A model generated the notes under the pieces. It ran no database searches and had not been told where the DNA came from. It was given only the letters and a program-made list of their open reading frames with translations. The position numbers and the translations under genes were made by a program. This document shows positions 17,580-27,094 of a stretch of DNA of 64,000 bases, piece after piece (positions within the stretch are counted from its first letter, which is position 1; the number at the start of each line of letters is the position of its first letter). This stretch comes from Thermoanaerobaculum aquaticum (GTDB lineage Bacteria; Acidobacteriota; Thermoanaerobaculia; Thermoanaerobaculales; Thermoanaerobaculaceae): the NCBI RefSeq assembly GCF_000687145.1, contig NZ_JMFG01000006.1:1-64000 (forward strand), written 5' to 3'.

Positions 17580-18521
17580 CTACACGCCAAAATCTGCCGG
17601 CAGCTTGTTCATTTGGTTCTTCACGTCAGCTGCGCTCTTGTGCAGCAGGGCCAGCTCCTCCTGGGTGAGCTTGAGCTCGAACACCCCTTCCATACCGGAA
17701 GCGCCCAGCTTGCAGGGAACGCCAACCCACACGTCCTTAAGCCCGAACTCGCCCTGGAGGTACACCGAGCAGGGGAGGATCTTCTTGCGGTCCCTGACGA
17801 TGGAATCCACCATCTCCCACACGCCAGCGGCCGGCGCGTAGTAGGCGGAGCCGGTCTTGAGCAGCTTGACGATCTCGCCACCACCTTGGGCGGTGCGCTG
17901 AACGATGGCGTCAATTTTCTCCTTGGGCAGAAGCTCCGGCAGCGGCACGCCGGAAACCGTGGTGTAACGAGGCAAGGGCACCATGGAATCGCCGTGGCCG
18001 CCCAAGACGATGGCAAACACGCTTTCGGTGGAAACGCCCATTTCCATGGCAATGAACGCCCGCATACGGGCGGTGTCCAGGATGCCGGCCATGCCGATCA
18101 CCCGCTCCCGGGGGAACCCCGTTACCCGGCGCGCCACCTCGCACATCACGTCCAAGGGGTTTGTAACCATAATGACAATGGCATCCCGGGAGGTCTTGGC
18201 CACCCGGGACATGCACTCCGCCACGATCTTGGCGTTGGCATCCTGGAGATCGTCGCGGCTCATGCCGGGTTTCCGGGCTAGTCCAGCGGTCATCACCACG
18301 ATATCCGAGCCCTCGGTGGGACCGTAGTCGTTGGTACCCACCAGAATGGAGTCGTGGTGCACCACCGGGGCGGCTTGGTAGAGGTCGAGGGCTTTGCCCT
18401 GAGGCATCCCCTCCACCACGTCTACCAGCACCACATCCCCCAAACCGCTTTCCGCCAACCGCATGGCGGTGGTGGATCCCACGTTGCCCGCACCAATCAC
18501 TGTGATCTTGGGTTTCTTCAT
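17580..18521 (-). CDS. mdh: Malate dehydrogenase (LDH-like type)
   Basis: NAD-dependent interconversion of malate and oxaloacetate in the TCA cycle. The 313 residues begin with the Rossmann motif [12 protein letters not shown]. The substrate-specificity loop has R in [13 protein letters not shown], as expected for malate rather than lactate, TNPLDVM carries the substrate-contact region, and [10 protein letters not shown] holds the catalytic histidine. AGGGAGGC precedes the ATG. The gene stands alone between two repeat-bearing intergenic regions and has its own promoter. Confidence 0.96.
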   Translation of the reverse strand: MKKPKITVIGAGNVGSTTAMRLAESGLGDVVLVDVVEGMPQGKALDLYQAAPVVHHDSILVGTNDYGPTEGSDIVVMTAGLARKPGMSRDDLQDANAKIVAECMSRVAKTSRDAIVIMVTNPLDVMCEVARRVTGFPRERVIGMAGILDTARMRAFIAMEMGVSTESVFAIVLGGHGDSMVPLPRYTTVSGVPLPELLPKEKIDAIVQRTAQGGGEIVKLLKTGSAYYAPAAGVWEMVDSIVRDRKKILPCSVYLQGEFGLKDVWVGVPCKLGASGMEGVFELKLTQEELALLHKSAADVKNQMNKLPADFGV

Positions 18522-18564
18522 GGCCTTGCCTCCCTTCGGGTCGTCTCCGCTTGACCCAGCTTTT

Positions 18565-18593
18565 ACAATAGCACCGCGTGAGAATAATCACAA
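18565..18593 (-). promoter_or_regulatory. Putative sigma-70 promoter of mdh
   Basis: Read on the - strand: TTGTGA (18593-18588), 17-bp spacer, TATTGT (18570-18565), about 45 nt before the mdh start codon. Both boxes match the consensus at four of six positions. Confidence 0.5.
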
Positions 18594-18687
18594 GAGCAAA
18601 GCGGCCTGTGGGAGGTAGCCGTCCTTGCACCACCCGGCTGCGCCACAAAATTTGGTTTCGGCGCTGCACGTGGCGCGGAGGGGCCGT

Positions 18688-18716
18688 TGTGGAACCCGTG
18701 CCCCGTGGCGGGTTTT
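18688..18716 (+). repeat. Degenerate copy of the terminator repeat
   Basis: TGTGGAACCCGTG followed by CCCGTGGCGGGTTTT matches the pattern TGTGGRACCCGYGC...GCGGGTYTT of the 61-bp element. The stem AACCCG/CGGGTT is kept but the T-tract is short. Confidence 0.55.
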
Positions 18717-18897
18717 GGAAGGAGTGCCATGGGCCTCCGCTCCCCCGGCGGCCCCACATTTCCCACCACGGAACGCGGAGCGGCAGCCGGCCTTGCCGCG
18801 TGAAGCAATAAGCGACTTGGTGCCTGGCTGCCCCGCGTCCCGAGACCCACGGCCCGCATAGAAAACCCGGGAGTGCAACCCGGGCGCCACCCGCCCC

Positions 18898-18926
18898 TTG
18901 ATTTTCCTGGGCAAAGGGGGGATACT
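18898..18926 (+). promoter_or_regulatory. Putative promoter of the rimP-nusA-infB operon
   Basis: TTGATT (18898-18903), 17-bp spacer, GATACT (18921-18926); both boxes match four of six consensus bases. The expected start near 18933 would place the following hairpin within the first 20-45 nt of the leader. Confidence 0.4.
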
Positions 18927-18947
18927 TTCGACGGCTGCTTTCGCGAG

Positions 18948-18976
18948 AAAGTGGGACGTGTGTCCCACTTTTTTTT
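18948..18976 (+). terminator. Intrinsic terminator/attenuator in the rimP leader
   Basis: AAAGTGGGA (18948-18956), loop CGTGTG, TCCCACTTT (18963-18971) and five more T form a strong intrinsic terminator. No + strand gene lies upstream that it could serve, and rimP starts only 21 nt later, so transcription attenuation of the operon is the likely role. NusA itself modulates such hairpins, which would allow autoregulation; that part is inference. Confidence 0.75.
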
Positions 18977-18997
18977 CGAGGTGGCCGAGGTGATGGG

Positions 18998-19501
18998 GTG
19001 AAGAGGTTACCCGAGGAGCTGACGACTAAGCTCGAGGCCCTGGTGGCCAGCGAGGGCATGGAGCTGTTGGCGGTGGAGTTTGCCGGAACAGCCAAAAAGC
19101 CCATCCTCCGCTTGGTCATTGACCGCGAAGGCGGGGTGAGCCTCGATGACTGCGCGCTGGTTTCCGAGCAAGCCAGCGTGCTTCTGGATGTCTATGATCC
19201 GTTCCCCGGCGCCTACACCCTGGAGGTTTCCTCTCCGGGGATGGAGCGCAAGTTTTACCGCCGGGAGGACTACCTGCGGTTTGTGGGGCAAGCGGTGCGG
19301 GTGCGCATGGCCCCCACCTGGAGCGGGGCCAAGGTCATCGAGGGGTACCTGGAGGGTCTGGAGGCAGGGATGGTGCGGGTGCGGGACCCGCAGGACGTGG
19401 TGCATCTTTTGCCGGAACGTGAGATATTTGAAACGCGCTTGGCGCCCTTTGCCGAAGAAAGTTGGCGCGCCAAGCCCAAGGGTCGAGGGAAGAAGCCATG
19501 A
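18998..19501 (+). CDS. rimP: Ribosome maturation factor RimP
   Basis: A 167-residue 30S assembly factor. Family hallmarks are RLVIDREGGVSLDDCALVSEQ and LEVSSPGMERKFYRREDYLRFVG, followed by the C-terminal SH3-like domain (VRMAPTWSGAKVIEGYLEGL). The start is GTG 18998. The stop overlaps the nusA start (ATGA), the classic rimP-nusA-infB arrangement. Confidence 0.95.
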   Translation: MKRLPEELTTKLEALVASEGMELLAVEFAGTAKKPILRLVIDREGGVSLDDCALVSEQASVLLDVYDPFPGAYTLEVSSPGMERKFYRREDYLRFVGQAVRVRMAPTWSGAKVIEGYLEGLEAGMVRVRDPQDVVHLLPEREIFETRLAPFAEESWRAKPKGRGKKP

Positions 19502-20940
19502 AGCTTGCACAACTGAAAGGTCTTATTCACCAGGCAGCCGCCGAAAGGGAAATTACCCCTGAGCGCATGGTGCAGGCGCTCGAGGACGCCATTGCCCAGG
19601 CGGCGAGAAAGCACTTTAAGGAAAAGGGGGTTCAGGCCAAGGTGGACCTGGAAACCGGAGAGATCTCCTGCCTGCGCGTGCGGCAGGTGGTGGCCACCCC
19701 GGAAGAGGTCAAAAACCCCACCGAAGCCATCACCCTGGAGGAAGCGCAAAAGCTCGATCCCAACGTGAAAGTTGGTGACACCCTGGTGCTCGGAGAATTG
19801 GACGCCGAACAGCTCGGCCGCATTGCCGCCCAGGCTGCCCGGCAGATGCTCTTCCAGCGGGTGCGGGAAGCGGAAAGGGACAACATTCACCGCGAGTACT
19901 CGCAAAAGATCGGGGAAATGGTCAACGGAATCGTCAAGCGCATCGAGCGGGGCGATGTCATCGTGGATTTGGGGCGCACCGAGGGGATCCTCCCCAAGCG
20001 CGAGCAGATCCGCTCCGAACGCTTCAACCAGGGGGAAAGGGTGCGGGCGGTGATCGTGGAGGTCACCAAGGACGCCAACAAACCGCAGGTGGTGCTTTCC
20101 CGCACCTCGCCCATGCTTTTGGTGCGGCTTCTGGAAATGGAGGTGCCGGAAATCTTCGATGGCACCGTGGTGATCAAGGGCTGCGTCCGGGCTCCGGGCG
20201 AGCGGGCGAAGGTGGCGGTGACCTCCCGGGACCGGGAGGTGGACCCCATCGGCGCCTGCGTGGGCATGCGGGGTACCCGCGTGCAGGCCATCATGCGCGA
20301 GCTCAAAGGGGAAAAGGTGGACATCATCCCCTGGTCCCCAGACCTGGTGACCTTCGTGCAGGCCGCCTTGGCCCCGGCCAAGGTCAACCGGGTGCGGGTG
20401 GACGAGGAAGTGATTGAAGAGCCGTTGCGGGACGCCGAAGGCAAGGTTGCCGTGGACGAGGAAGGCAAGCCCATCACCATCACGAAACGCCGTCCCGTCA
20501 TGGAAGTGGTGGTGTCCTCCGAGCAGTACTCCATGGCCATCGGTAAGAACGGGCAAAACGTCAAGCTGGCGGACAAGCTCACCGGCTGCAAGATCATCAT
20601 CAAGACCGAAAAGGAAGTGAAGGACGAGATTTCTTCGGCGCTGGCCGCCCTTTTGCGGGAAGTGGAGGGGGAGCTGGCGGAGGAAATGAGCGAAAAAGAG
20701 GAAGCCCCGACGGCCGTGGAGTACGACCTGGTGATCCCGCTGGAAGACGTCCCGGGGATTTCCGAGCGCATGCGCGAGAGGCTTACCGAGCACGGGATTT
20801 CTCACGCTCAAGCTTTGGCCAACACGCCAGCGGAAAAGCTCATGGAAATCCCGGGGATTGGTCCGCACTCGGCAGCCAAGCTCATCGAGGCGGCCAAGCA
20901 GGCTCTCGAAGCCCAGGTAGCTTCCCGAAGTGAGGAGTAA
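19498..20940 (+). CDS. nusA: Transcription termination/antitermination factor NusA
   Basis: A 480-residue RNA polymerase-associated factor controlling pausing, termination and antitermination. Domain order: N-terminal RNAP-binding domain (1-135), S1 (about 136-205, GIVKRIERGDVIVDLG), KH1 and KH2 (DPIGACVGMRGTRVQAI and SMAIGKNGQNVKLA), an acidic linker, and a C-terminal helix-hairpin-helix unit (VPGISERMRERLTEHGI...IPGIGPHSAAKLI). ATG 19498 was preferred to the longer upstream frame because it overlaps the rimP stop and begins at the conserved N-terminus. Confidence 0.97.
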   Translation: MKLAQLKGLIHQAAAEREITPERMVQALEDAIAQAARKHFKEKGVQAKVDLETGEISCLRVRQVVATPEEVKNPTEAITLEEAQKLDPNVKVGDTLVLGELDAEQLGRIAAQAARQMLFQRVREAERDNIHREYSQKIGEMVNGIVKRIERGDVIVDLGRTEGILPKREQIRSERFNQGERVRAVIVEVTKDANKPQVVLSRTSPMLLVRLLEMEVPEIFDGTVVIKGCVRAPGERAKVAVTSRDREVDPIGACVGMRGTRVQAIMRELKGEKVDIIPWSPDLVTFVQAALAPAKVNRVRVDEEVIEEPLRDAEGKVAVDEEGKPITITKRRPVMEVVVSSEQYSMAIGKNGQNVKLADKLTGCKIIIKTEKEVKDEISSALAALLREVEGELAEEMSEKEEAPTAVEYDLVIPLEDVPGISERMRERLTEHGISHAQALANTPAEKLMEIPGIGPHSAAKLIEAAKQALEAQVASRSEE

Positions 20941-20943
20941 GGC

Positions 20944-23667
20944 ATGGTTCAGGTCTTTCGCGTCGGCGATGTGGCCCGCCAAATGGGCGTGGAGGTACCG
21001 GAGCTCATCTTCAAGCTCCGGGCCATTGGCGTGGAGGTATCCAGTGCTGAGGACAGCTTAGACCTGGAGACGGTGCGCGCCATTATCCGCGGCGAAACCT
21101 TAAGCCGCCGCCCCAAAGAGGTCATTATTCGCCAGGAGACCACCACCCCGGCTCCCGCGGAACCGGCGCCCAAGGCCGTGCTCCGCAAGCCAAAGAAGGG
21201 CGTGCGTCGCCACGTTCTGGAGGAGGACCTCCCGGACGAGGTCCCCAGCTTGGACGGCCTGGGGGTGCCGGCCTCCCAACCGCGGCCCGTACCGCCTCCG
21301 CCACCGCCTCCGGAAACGGCACCGACGGCTGCTGCCGAGGAGGCCACCGAGGCGGCCAAAGCTGAAGCAGGAGCTGCAGCCCCGGCGGCCCCTCAAGAAG
21401 CCGTAGCCAAGGAGACACCCGAAGAGCTCGCACCCAGGCCGGCACCCGAAGAGGCCCCGGTTCGGGAGGCCGCAGCCGAAGTGAGCGCCGCCAAGCCCGC
21501 GGAAGAGGCACGGGCAGCGGCTCCGGCGCCCAAGCAAGCACCCGCTCCTGCGGCGGAGGCTAAGCCCGCCAAGCGGACGGCCAAAACCCCGCTGGAGGGC
21601 AAGCTGCGGGAGCTTTCCGAAGAGGAAATCAAGCAGCGCCTTCTGGCGCAAAAGCAAGCGCAAAAGGCGGCAGCTACAGCAAAACCGGGGAAAAAGGGCA
21701 AGGCCTCGGCCGATGCCGCGCTCATCCGCGAGCTTTTGGAGACCTTCGAGCAGCAAAAGGTTCGCCCCACCACCGAAGTGAAAGCGCCCACCCCCGGGCC
21801 CGTGGTTCCCGTGGCCGCAGGAAAGCCAAAGGCTGCCAAGCCATCCAAGAAGCGGGAAGCCCCGGTGGAGCCGGTGGAAGTGACCCTGGAGTTTAGGGAT
21901 GGCAAGAAACCCGAAGGTCCCGTGTACCTCTCCGAGGCGGTCACCGTGCGGGAGCTGGCCGAAAAGCTCAACGTGCTGGTGAAGGACCTCATGAAGTTCT
22001 TGCTTTCCAAGAAGATCCTGGTCACCGCCAACCAAACCCTGCCCCGCGATCTGGCCGAGCAAATCTGCGAGTGGCTGGGGGTGGAAGCCATGGTGGTTTC
22101 CTTCGAGGAGGAAATTGACCTCACCCTGGAGGAAACCGGCAAGCTGGGCCGCGGCGAGCCTCGCCCGCCGGTGGTTACGGTCATGGGCCACGTGGACCAT
22201 GGCAAGACCTCGCTTCTGGACGCCATTCGCAAGACGCAGGTGGCGGCCCGGGAAGCCGGTGGCATCACCCAGCACATCGGCGCTTCGCGGGTGGTGCACC
22301 AGGGTAAGGCCATCGTCTTCATTGACACCCCTGGCCACGAAGCCTTTACCGCCATGCGCGCCCGGGGGGCCAAGGTCACCGACATCGTGGTGCTGGTGGT
22401 GGCTGCCGACGACGGCGTCATGCCGCAAACGGTGGAGGCCATCAACCACGCCCGCGCCGCCAAAGTGCCCATCGTTGTGGCCATCAACAAGATTGACAAA
22501 CCCAACGCCAACCCCGATCGGGTCAAGCGCGAGTTGGCCGAGCACGGAGTGCTGGTGGAGGGCTGGGGCGGCGATGTGCCGGTGGTGGAGGTTTCGGCCC
22601 TGAAAAAGCAAGGTATCTCCGACCTTCTGGAGGTCATCCTGCTGGTGGCCGAAATGAACGACCTGCGGGCGCCCAAGGAAGGGCCGGCCCGCGGCACCAT
22701 CCTGGAAGCCCGCAAGGAAAAGGGTCGGGGCGTGGTGGCCACGGTTCTGGTGCAGCAGGGCACCCTGCGCCCCGGCGATTGCTTTTTTGCCGGCGCCACC
22801 TGGGGACGGGTGCGCAACATGGTGGACGCCAACGGCAAGCCGGTGAAGGAAGCCGGGCCTTCGGATCCGGTGGAGGTCATGGGCTTCGAGGACCTCCCCG
22901 AAGCCGGTGACATCTTCCAGGTGGTGGAAAACGAAGCGAAAGCTCGGGAAGTGGCCACCTTGCGGCAGGAGCGGGCCCGGGAAGAGCAAATGGCGGCCAA
23001 GCGGGTTTCCCTGGAAGGGCTTTTGGACCACATTGCCAGCAAGGACGTCAAGGAGCTCAACGTGGTGCTGAAGGCCGACGTCCAGGGCTCAGTGGAGGTG
23101 CTGCGGGATACGCTCACCAAGCTCTCCACCTCAGAAGTGGCGGTGAACGTGCTCCACGCTTCGGTGGGTGCCATCACCGAAAACGACATCCACCTGGCTT
23201 CCGCCTCCGACGCCATCGTCATCGGCTTCAACGTGCGGCCCGAGCGCACCGCCCGGGAGCTGGCCGAGCGGCACCGGGTGGAAATCCGCACCTACAACGT
23301 GATTTACCAGCTCACCGAGGACATCCAGAAGGCCATGACGGGTCTTCTGAAGCCGGTGTACGAGGAAAAGGAGCTGGGCCGCGCCGAGGTGCGGCAGATC
23401 TTCCACATTCCCAAGGTGGGCACGGTGGCGGGGTGCATGGTAACCGACGGGATCATCCCGCGTTCGGCCAAGGTACGGCTGGTGCGGGACAGCGTGGTGG
23501 TGTGGGAAGGCAGCCTCGGCAGCCTCAAGCGCTTTAAAGACGACGTGAGCGAGGTGAAGGCTGGCTTTGAGTGCGGCCTGACCCTGGCGGGCTACCAGGA
23601 CATCAAGCAGGGTGACGTCATCGAGGCTTACCAGCTGGTGGAGGTAGCCCGCACCCTGGAAAGCTAG
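20944..23667 (+). CDS. infB: Translation initiation factor IF-2
   Basis: The 907-residue GTPase that brings fMet-tRNA to the 30S subunit. An IF2 N-terminal subdomain ([23 protein letters not shown], 5-27) precedes a long low-complexity Ala/Pro/Glu linker (about 60-300), then a second IF2_N unit ([21 protein letters not shown]). The G domain has G1 GHVDHGKTS (about 415), G3 DTPGHEAF and G4 NKID; domains II, III and the C-terminal tRNA-binding domain follow. It sits 3 nt after nusA. The Ala/Pro linker makes long antisense frames that are not genes. Confidence 0.98.
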   Translation: MVQVFRVGDVARQMGVEVPELIFKLRAIGVEVSSAEDSLDLETVRAIIRGETLSRRPKEVIIRQETTTPAPAEPAPKAVLRKPKKGVRRHVLEEDLPDEVPSLDGLGVPASQPRPVPPPPPPPETAPTAAAEEATEAAKAEAGAAAPAAPQEAVAKETPEELAPRPAPEEAPVREAAAEVSAAKPAEEARAAAPAPKQAPAPAAEAKPAKRTAKTPLEGKLRELSEEEIKQRLLAQKQAQKAAATAKPGKKGKASADAALIRELLETFEQQKVRPTTEVKAPTPGPVVPVAAGKPKAAKPSKKREAPVEPVEVTLEFRDGKKPEGPVYLSEAVTVRELAEKLNVLVKDLMKFLLSKKILVTANQTLPRDLAEQICEWLGVEAMVVSFEEEIDLTLEETGKLGRGEPRPPVVTVMGHVDHGKTSLLDAIRKTQVAAREAGGITQHIGASRVVHQGKAIVFIDTPGHEAFTAMRARGAKVTDIVVLVVAADDGVMPQTVEAINHARAAKVPIVVAINKIDKPNANPDRVKRELAEHGVLVEGWGGDVPVVEVSALKKQGISDLLEVILLVAEMNDLRAPKEGPARGTILEARKEKGRGVVATVLVQQGTLRPGDCFFAGATWGRVRNMVDANGKPVKEAGPSDPVEVMGFEDLPEAGDIFQVVENEAKAREVATLRQERAREEQMAAKRVSLEGLLDHIASKDVKELNVVLKADVQGSVEVLRDTLTKLSTSEVAVNVLHASVGAITENDIHLASASDAIVIGFNVRPERTARELAERHRVEIRTYNVIYQLTEDIQKAMTGLLKPVYEEKELGRAEVRQIFHIPKVGTVAGCMVTDGIIPRSAKVRLVRDSVVVWEGSLGSLKRFKDDVSEVKAGFECGLTLAGYQDIKQGDVIEAYQLVEVARTLES

Positions 23668-23677
23668 GGAGGCGCCG

Positions 23678-23989
23678 GTGCCGGGTGAGCTGTCGCCTCT
23701 TTTTGTGGCGGTAGCGGAAGTGGAGCTCCACTTCCCGGGGGCTCGCTCGCTCAAGGACAAGCGGCAGGACCTGCGGTCGCTCTCAGACCGCCTCCGCCAT
23801 CGCTTGCCGGTTTTGGTGGTGGAAGCCGACTTTCAGGACCTGCACCAGCGGGCCGGTTTGGCCATTTCCGCCTTGGCCACCGGTGAAGCGCAAGCCCGGG
23901 GTACCGTCAACCGCGCCCTGGAGGTGGTGCACCAGCTCTTCCCGGGGGTGGTGTTGGCGGAACGGGTAAGCGTGGTTCAGCTGCGTTAG
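23678..23989 (+). CDS. DUF503 family protein (YlxP-like)
   Basis: A 103-residue protein with the DUF503 pattern: VAVAEVELHFPGARSLKDKRQDLRS, then VVEADFQDLHQRAGLAISALATGEAQA and the C-terminal strand VLAERVSVVQ. YlxP-type proteins lie between infB and rbfA in many bacteria and have been linked to ribosome assembly; the biochemical role is not settled. The GTG start follows GGGAGG and lies 10 nt after the infB stop. Confidence 0.88.
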   Translation: MPGELSPLFVAVAEVELHFPGARSLKDKRQDLRSLSDRLRHRLPVLVVEADFQDLHQRAGLAISALATGEAQARGTVNRALEVVHQLFPGVVLAERVSVVQLR

Positions 23990-23999
23990 GAGGCAAGCT

Positions 24000-24371
24000 A
24001 TGCGTGACCCAAGGCTGCGAAAAGCACGCCTGGAAGAAACCATCCGCGAGGTTTTGTCCTCGCTTTTGCTGCGGGAGGCCAAGGACCCGCGGCTTTCCGG
24101 GGTTGTCATTTCCGCGGTGGAGCTTTCCGGGGATCTGCGGCAGGCCAAAGCGTACTTTTCGGTTTTTGGCGACGCCGAGCGGGAACGGCAAGCGGCGGAG
24201 GGGCTGGAGCAGGCCAAAGGCTTCCTGCGCGCCGAGCTGCGCCGCCACCTCAAGGCGGAAACCATCCCCGAGCTCGTCTTCCTCAGGGACAAAGGCTACG
24301 AGCACGCCGATCGCGTCTTCCAAATCCTGGACCAGCTCAAGAAGGAACACCCCGAGGGGAACGATGAGTAA
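24000..24371 (+). CDS. rbfA: Ribosome-binding factor A
   Basis: A 123-residue KH-fold 30S maturation factor that acts on the 5' end of 16S rRNA. Family features: RKARLEETIREVLSSLL at the N-terminus, DPRLSGVVISAVELSGDLRQAKAYFSVFG, and LRRHLKAETIPELVFLRDKGYE. AGGAGG precedes the ATG. The last codons overlap the next gene by 8 nt. Confidence 0.95.
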   Translation: MRDPRLRKARLEETIREVLSSLLLREAKDPRLSGVVISAVELSGDLRQAKAYFSVFGDAERERQAAEGLEQAKGFLRAELRRHLKAETIPELVFLRDKGYEHADRVFQILDQLKKEHPEGNDE

Positions 24372-25347
24372 CACCGCGGGAAAAGCTTTGGAGGTGGCGC
24401 AGGCGCTTTCTTCCGCGCGCTTCGTGCTCATCACCAGCCACCGCAGCCCCGACGGTGACGCTTTGGGTTCGGAGCTGGCGCTCTGGGAAATGTGCGGGCT
24501 TTTGGGTCGGCAAGCGGTGGTGGTCAACCGCGACCCGCACCCTGCCAGCCTGGCGTTCTTGCCTAACCTCGCAAAGGCCCAGGTCACCGAACGCGTTCCT
24601 GCCGAGCTCTTGGACCAGGTGGATCTGGTGGTGTTTTTGGAATGCCCCGGCCCCGAGCGCCCGGGCTTTCCGGAGCTTTTGCCAAAGCCTTTGGTCAACG
24701 TGGACCACCACCTGGACAACCCCCTTTACGGCACCGTCAACTTCGTGGACCCCGAAGCCCCGGCGGTGGGGGAAATGCTTCTGGCGGTAGCCGACGCCGC
24801 CGGCGTTGCCCTCACCCCCACCATGGCCACCTGCCTTTACACGGCTTTGGTCACCGACACCGGCGACTTTCGCTACTCCAACGCCACCCCCAGGGCCTTT
24901 GCGGCGGCCCAGCGGCTGGTGGAAGCCGGGGCGCAACCCGCCGCCATTGCCGAAGCCCTCAACGACCACGTCCCCGCCCGGGTCATCCGCCTGCAAGCCC
25001 TGGTGCTGGGGACCCTGGAGCTGCAGGCAGACGGGCGGGTGGCGGTCATCACCTGCACCGCAGACATGCTCAAGACCGCCGGTGCCTTCCCCGAAGACAC
25101 CGAGGACATGATCAACATCGTCAGGGCCATTGACGGCGTCAAGGTGGCGGTGTTCTTCAAAGCCTTTGCCCCCGATACCGTGCGGGTTTCTCTGCGTTCC
25201 AAAGGGCCCATCAACGTTCAGAAGCTGGCCGCTGCCTTTGGCGGCGGTGGGCACGAAAACGCCTCCGGTTTAACCTTTCACGGCGACCTCCCCCAGGCCC
25301 GGGCAGCGATCCTGCCGGGTATTTTGCAACTATTGGAGAAAGCATGA
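24364..25347 (+). CDS. DHH/DHHA1 family phosphoesterase, NrnA-like nanoRNase
   Basis: A 327-residue two-domain enzyme. The DHH domain has motif I SHRSPDGDALGS (near 21), FLECP, the DHH motif in VNVDHHLDN and TDTGDFRYSN; the DHHA1 domain ends with the substrate-binding FGGGGHENASG. NrnA enzymes degrade short oligoribonucleotides and dephosphorylate pAp in the cytoplasm with Mn2+. The motif III aspartate position is replaced by E in VVFLECP, a departure worth checking. The position between rbfA and truB is standard. Both ends overlap neighbouring genes. Confidence 0.92.
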   Translation: MSNTAGKALEVAQALSSARFVLITSHRSPDGDALGSELALWEMCGLLGRQAVVVNRDPHPASLAFLPNLAKAQVTERVPAELLDQVDLVVFLECPGPERPGFPELLPKPLVNVDHHLDNPLYGTVNFVDPEAPAVGEMLLAVADAAGVALTPTMATCLYTALVTDTGDFRYSNATPRAFAAAQRLVEAGAQPAAIAEALNDHVPARVIRLQALVLGTLELQADGRVAVITCTADMLKTAGAFPEDTEDMINIVRAIDGVKVAVFFKAFAPDTVRVSLRSKGPINVQKLAAAFGGGGHENASGLTFHGDLPQARAAILPGILQLLEKA

Positions 25348-26264
25348 GCGGAAAAGCTGGTTTGCTGTTGGTGGACAAGCCGGCGGGTCCCACCTCCCAC
25401 GATGTGGTGCAGGTTGCCCGTCGCGGGCTCAAGGAAAAGCGCATCGGTCACACCGGGACCCTGGACCCCGCAGCCACCGGGCTTTTGGTGCTGTGCGTGG
25501 GCAAGGCCACGCGCCTGCAAGGCTACCTCTTGGCCTGGGAAAAGGCTTACCAAGGGGAAATCCGCTTGGGCTTTGCCACCACCACTTACGACGCTGAAGG
25601 CGAGCCCCTGGCCGAACCCAAGCCCGTCCCCGAACTGACCCCTGAGCTTTTGGCCGAGCTTACCCGCCGCTTTTCCGGCGAGCAGGCGCAGCTTCCCCCA
25701 CCCTTTTCCGCCAAGAAGAAGGACGGCAAAAAGTTCTACGAGCTGGCGCGGGAAGGGCAAGAGGTACCGCGGGAACCCAAGCTGGTCACCATCTTTGAGC
25801 TGACCCTGGAACCCGCGGGACAAGACCGCTTGCGCTTTTCCGTGGTGTGCTCTTCGGGCACCTACGTGCGCTCCCTGGCCCACGACATCGGCGAGGTCTT
25901 GGGGTGCGGTGGGCACCTGGCCACCCTTCGCCGGGTGCGGGTGGGGCCGTGGAGTGTGGAGCAGGCGGTGGCCGCCGAGGAGCTGGCCAAAAGGCCACCG
26001 GAGATTCCCGAGGGCGCCTTTATCGAGCTGGACAACATTGCCCTCCCCTTCCCCACGGTTACCCTCAACCCGGTGGCCGTTCAGCACTTCAGCCGCGGCC
26101 AGGAGGTGGTGGTGCGCGACGTGGTGGGGGATTTCGTGCCGGGAAAGATGGTGGCGGTCCGCGACCGGGCCGGCAAGCTGGTGGGCATTGGTCAAACGGC
26201 CCTTTACCTACCCCGCGCCCGCAGCCTCACCATTGCCCCCCGCACCGTGCTGGCCGAAGGCTGA
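25344..26264 (+). CDS. truB: tRNA pseudouridine(55) synthase TruB
   Basis: 306 residues. It makes pseudouridine 55 in the T loop of tRNAs. The catalytic aspartate lies in GHTGTLDPAATGLL (near residue 40); VDKPAGPTSHDVV, PPPFSAKKKDGKKFYELARE and VVCSSGTYVRSLAHDIG are the other family blocks, followed by a PUA-like C-terminal region. The start overlaps the previous stop (ATGA). It is the last gene of the rimP operon and converges with the PAP2 gene 71 bp away. Confidence 0.96.
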   Translation: MSGKAGLLLVDKPAGPTSHDVVQVARRGLKEKRIGHTGTLDPAATGLLVLCVGKATRLQGYLLAWEKAYQGEIRLGFATTTYDAEGEPLAEPKPVPELTPELLAELTRRFSGEQAQLPPPFSAKKKDGKKFYELAREGQEVPREPKLVTIFELTLEPAGQDRLRFSVVCSSGTYVRSLAHDIGEVLGCGGHLATLRRVRVGPWSVEQAVAAEELAKRPPEIPEGAFIELDNIALPFPTVTLNPVAVQHFSRGQEVVVRDVVGDFVPGKMVAVRDRAGKLVGIGQTALYLPRARSLTIAPRTVLAEG

Positions 26265-26335
26265 GCTGGCAAAGACCAGCGAGATCTCCCTGCACCTGGC
26301 GCGGCTTTGGCTTTTTTTCAATTTGGGAAGCTGGA

Positions 26336-27094
26336 CTAGGGCAGCACGACCCGCACAAACACCGCTCTGGGACCCGCCATCACCGCCACCGGCAGCTTGT
26401 TCGCCCCCACCGCTGAGGCTCCCAGCCGCGAACCCAACCACCAGCCGATGCCGGCGCCGGCCACCACATCGGCGAAAAAGTGCTGGCGTTCCTTAACCCG
26501 GGATAATGCCACCCCCGAGGCCAGCACCGGGAAAACCCAGCGGGCTTTGAACTCGGGGTAGCTCCCCCACAGCACCCCGGCCCAGGCAAAAGCGTGGGCT
26601 GCATGGGCCGAGGGGAACGAGCTCCCGCCCCGGCCAAAATCGCCGGCGTGGGCTTGCCAGGGTCGGGCTCTGCCGGTGAGGTTTTGCAAACCCGCCACCA
26701 GCCAACTGGCCAGCAGGTTGGCCTCCACAAAGGCCACCCCCCGGCTTGCCACCTTTTTCTCACCCGTTGCCAAGCCCACCGCCAAAAACGACGCCCCCAG
26801 CGCGTTCCCCACCCCAAACCGCCCCAAAGGCTCCAGAGAGCTCAACCCTCCCGGGGCACTGTCGGCAAAATCCCGAGAGGGCCTGCGGTCCAGGCGCGTC
26901 AAAACCCAAACCCCCGCCACCCCCGCCAGCAGCCTGGGTGCTTCCTGGCGCCTGGGCACAAATGCAGCAAGGTCTCGCTCCAGCCTCGCCTTTACCGCTG
27001 CCACCACCGACGGCCTGGCCGCTTCCTGCCCCGCCGCCGGCGCCACCAGCCCCGCCGCCACGACCACAAGAGCCACCGAGCGCCACCCGCACAT
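26336..27094 (-). CDS. PAP2-family phosphatase, exported or membrane-bound
   Basis: A 252-residue protein with an N-terminal hydrophobic leader (CGWRSVALVVVAAGLVAPAAGQ) and PAP2 motifs: motif 1 QNLTGRARP, motif 2 SSFPSAHAAHAFA and motif 3 SRVKERQHFFADVVAG (SRx5Hx3D). The motif 1 lysine of KX6RP is glutamine here. Several membrane segments follow. Lipid phosphate or polyprenyl diphosphate phosphatase activity is typical of the family; the substrate is unknown. No clear ribosome-binding site precedes the ATG. Confidence 0.85.
   Translation of the reverse strand: MCGWRSVALVVVAAGLVAPAAGQEAARPSVVAAVKARLERDLAAFVPRRQEAPRLLAGVAGVWVLTRLDRRPSRDFADSAPGGLSSLEPLGRFGVGNALGASFLAVGLATGEKKVASRGVAFVEANLLASWLVAGLQNLTGRARPWQAHAGDFGRGGSSFPSAHAAHAFAWAGVLWGSYPEFKARWVFPVLASGVALSRVKERQHFFADVVAGAGIGWWLGSRLGASAVGANKLPVAVMAGPRAVFVRVVLP

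Larger units (their letters stand above)
18522..18997. other. Intergenic region between mdh and rimP
   Basis: 476 bases with the divergent mdh promoter, a degenerate copy of the terminator repeat (18688-18716), further GGCGGCCCCACATTT and GCGGAGCGGCAGCC words shared with the nth-mdh gap, and the rimP promoter and attenuator at the right end. I looked for the tRNA that precedes rimP in enterobacteria and found none. Confidence 0.7.

Noticed and set aside
18522-18997. tRNA or other structured RNA upstream of rimP, as metY in enterobacteria
   Set aside because: No T-loop GTTCRA box or acceptor pairing, and none of the RNase P, tmRNA or SRP signature words.
19270-20982. 570-codon - strand frame over nusA
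   Set aside because: Antisense of a certain gene; His/Leu/Gly-rich composition typical of antisense GC-rich codons.
21100-23291. Two 630-640 codon - strand frames over infB
   Set aside because: Antisense to the IF-2 G domain and its Ala/Pro linker; no conserved domain.
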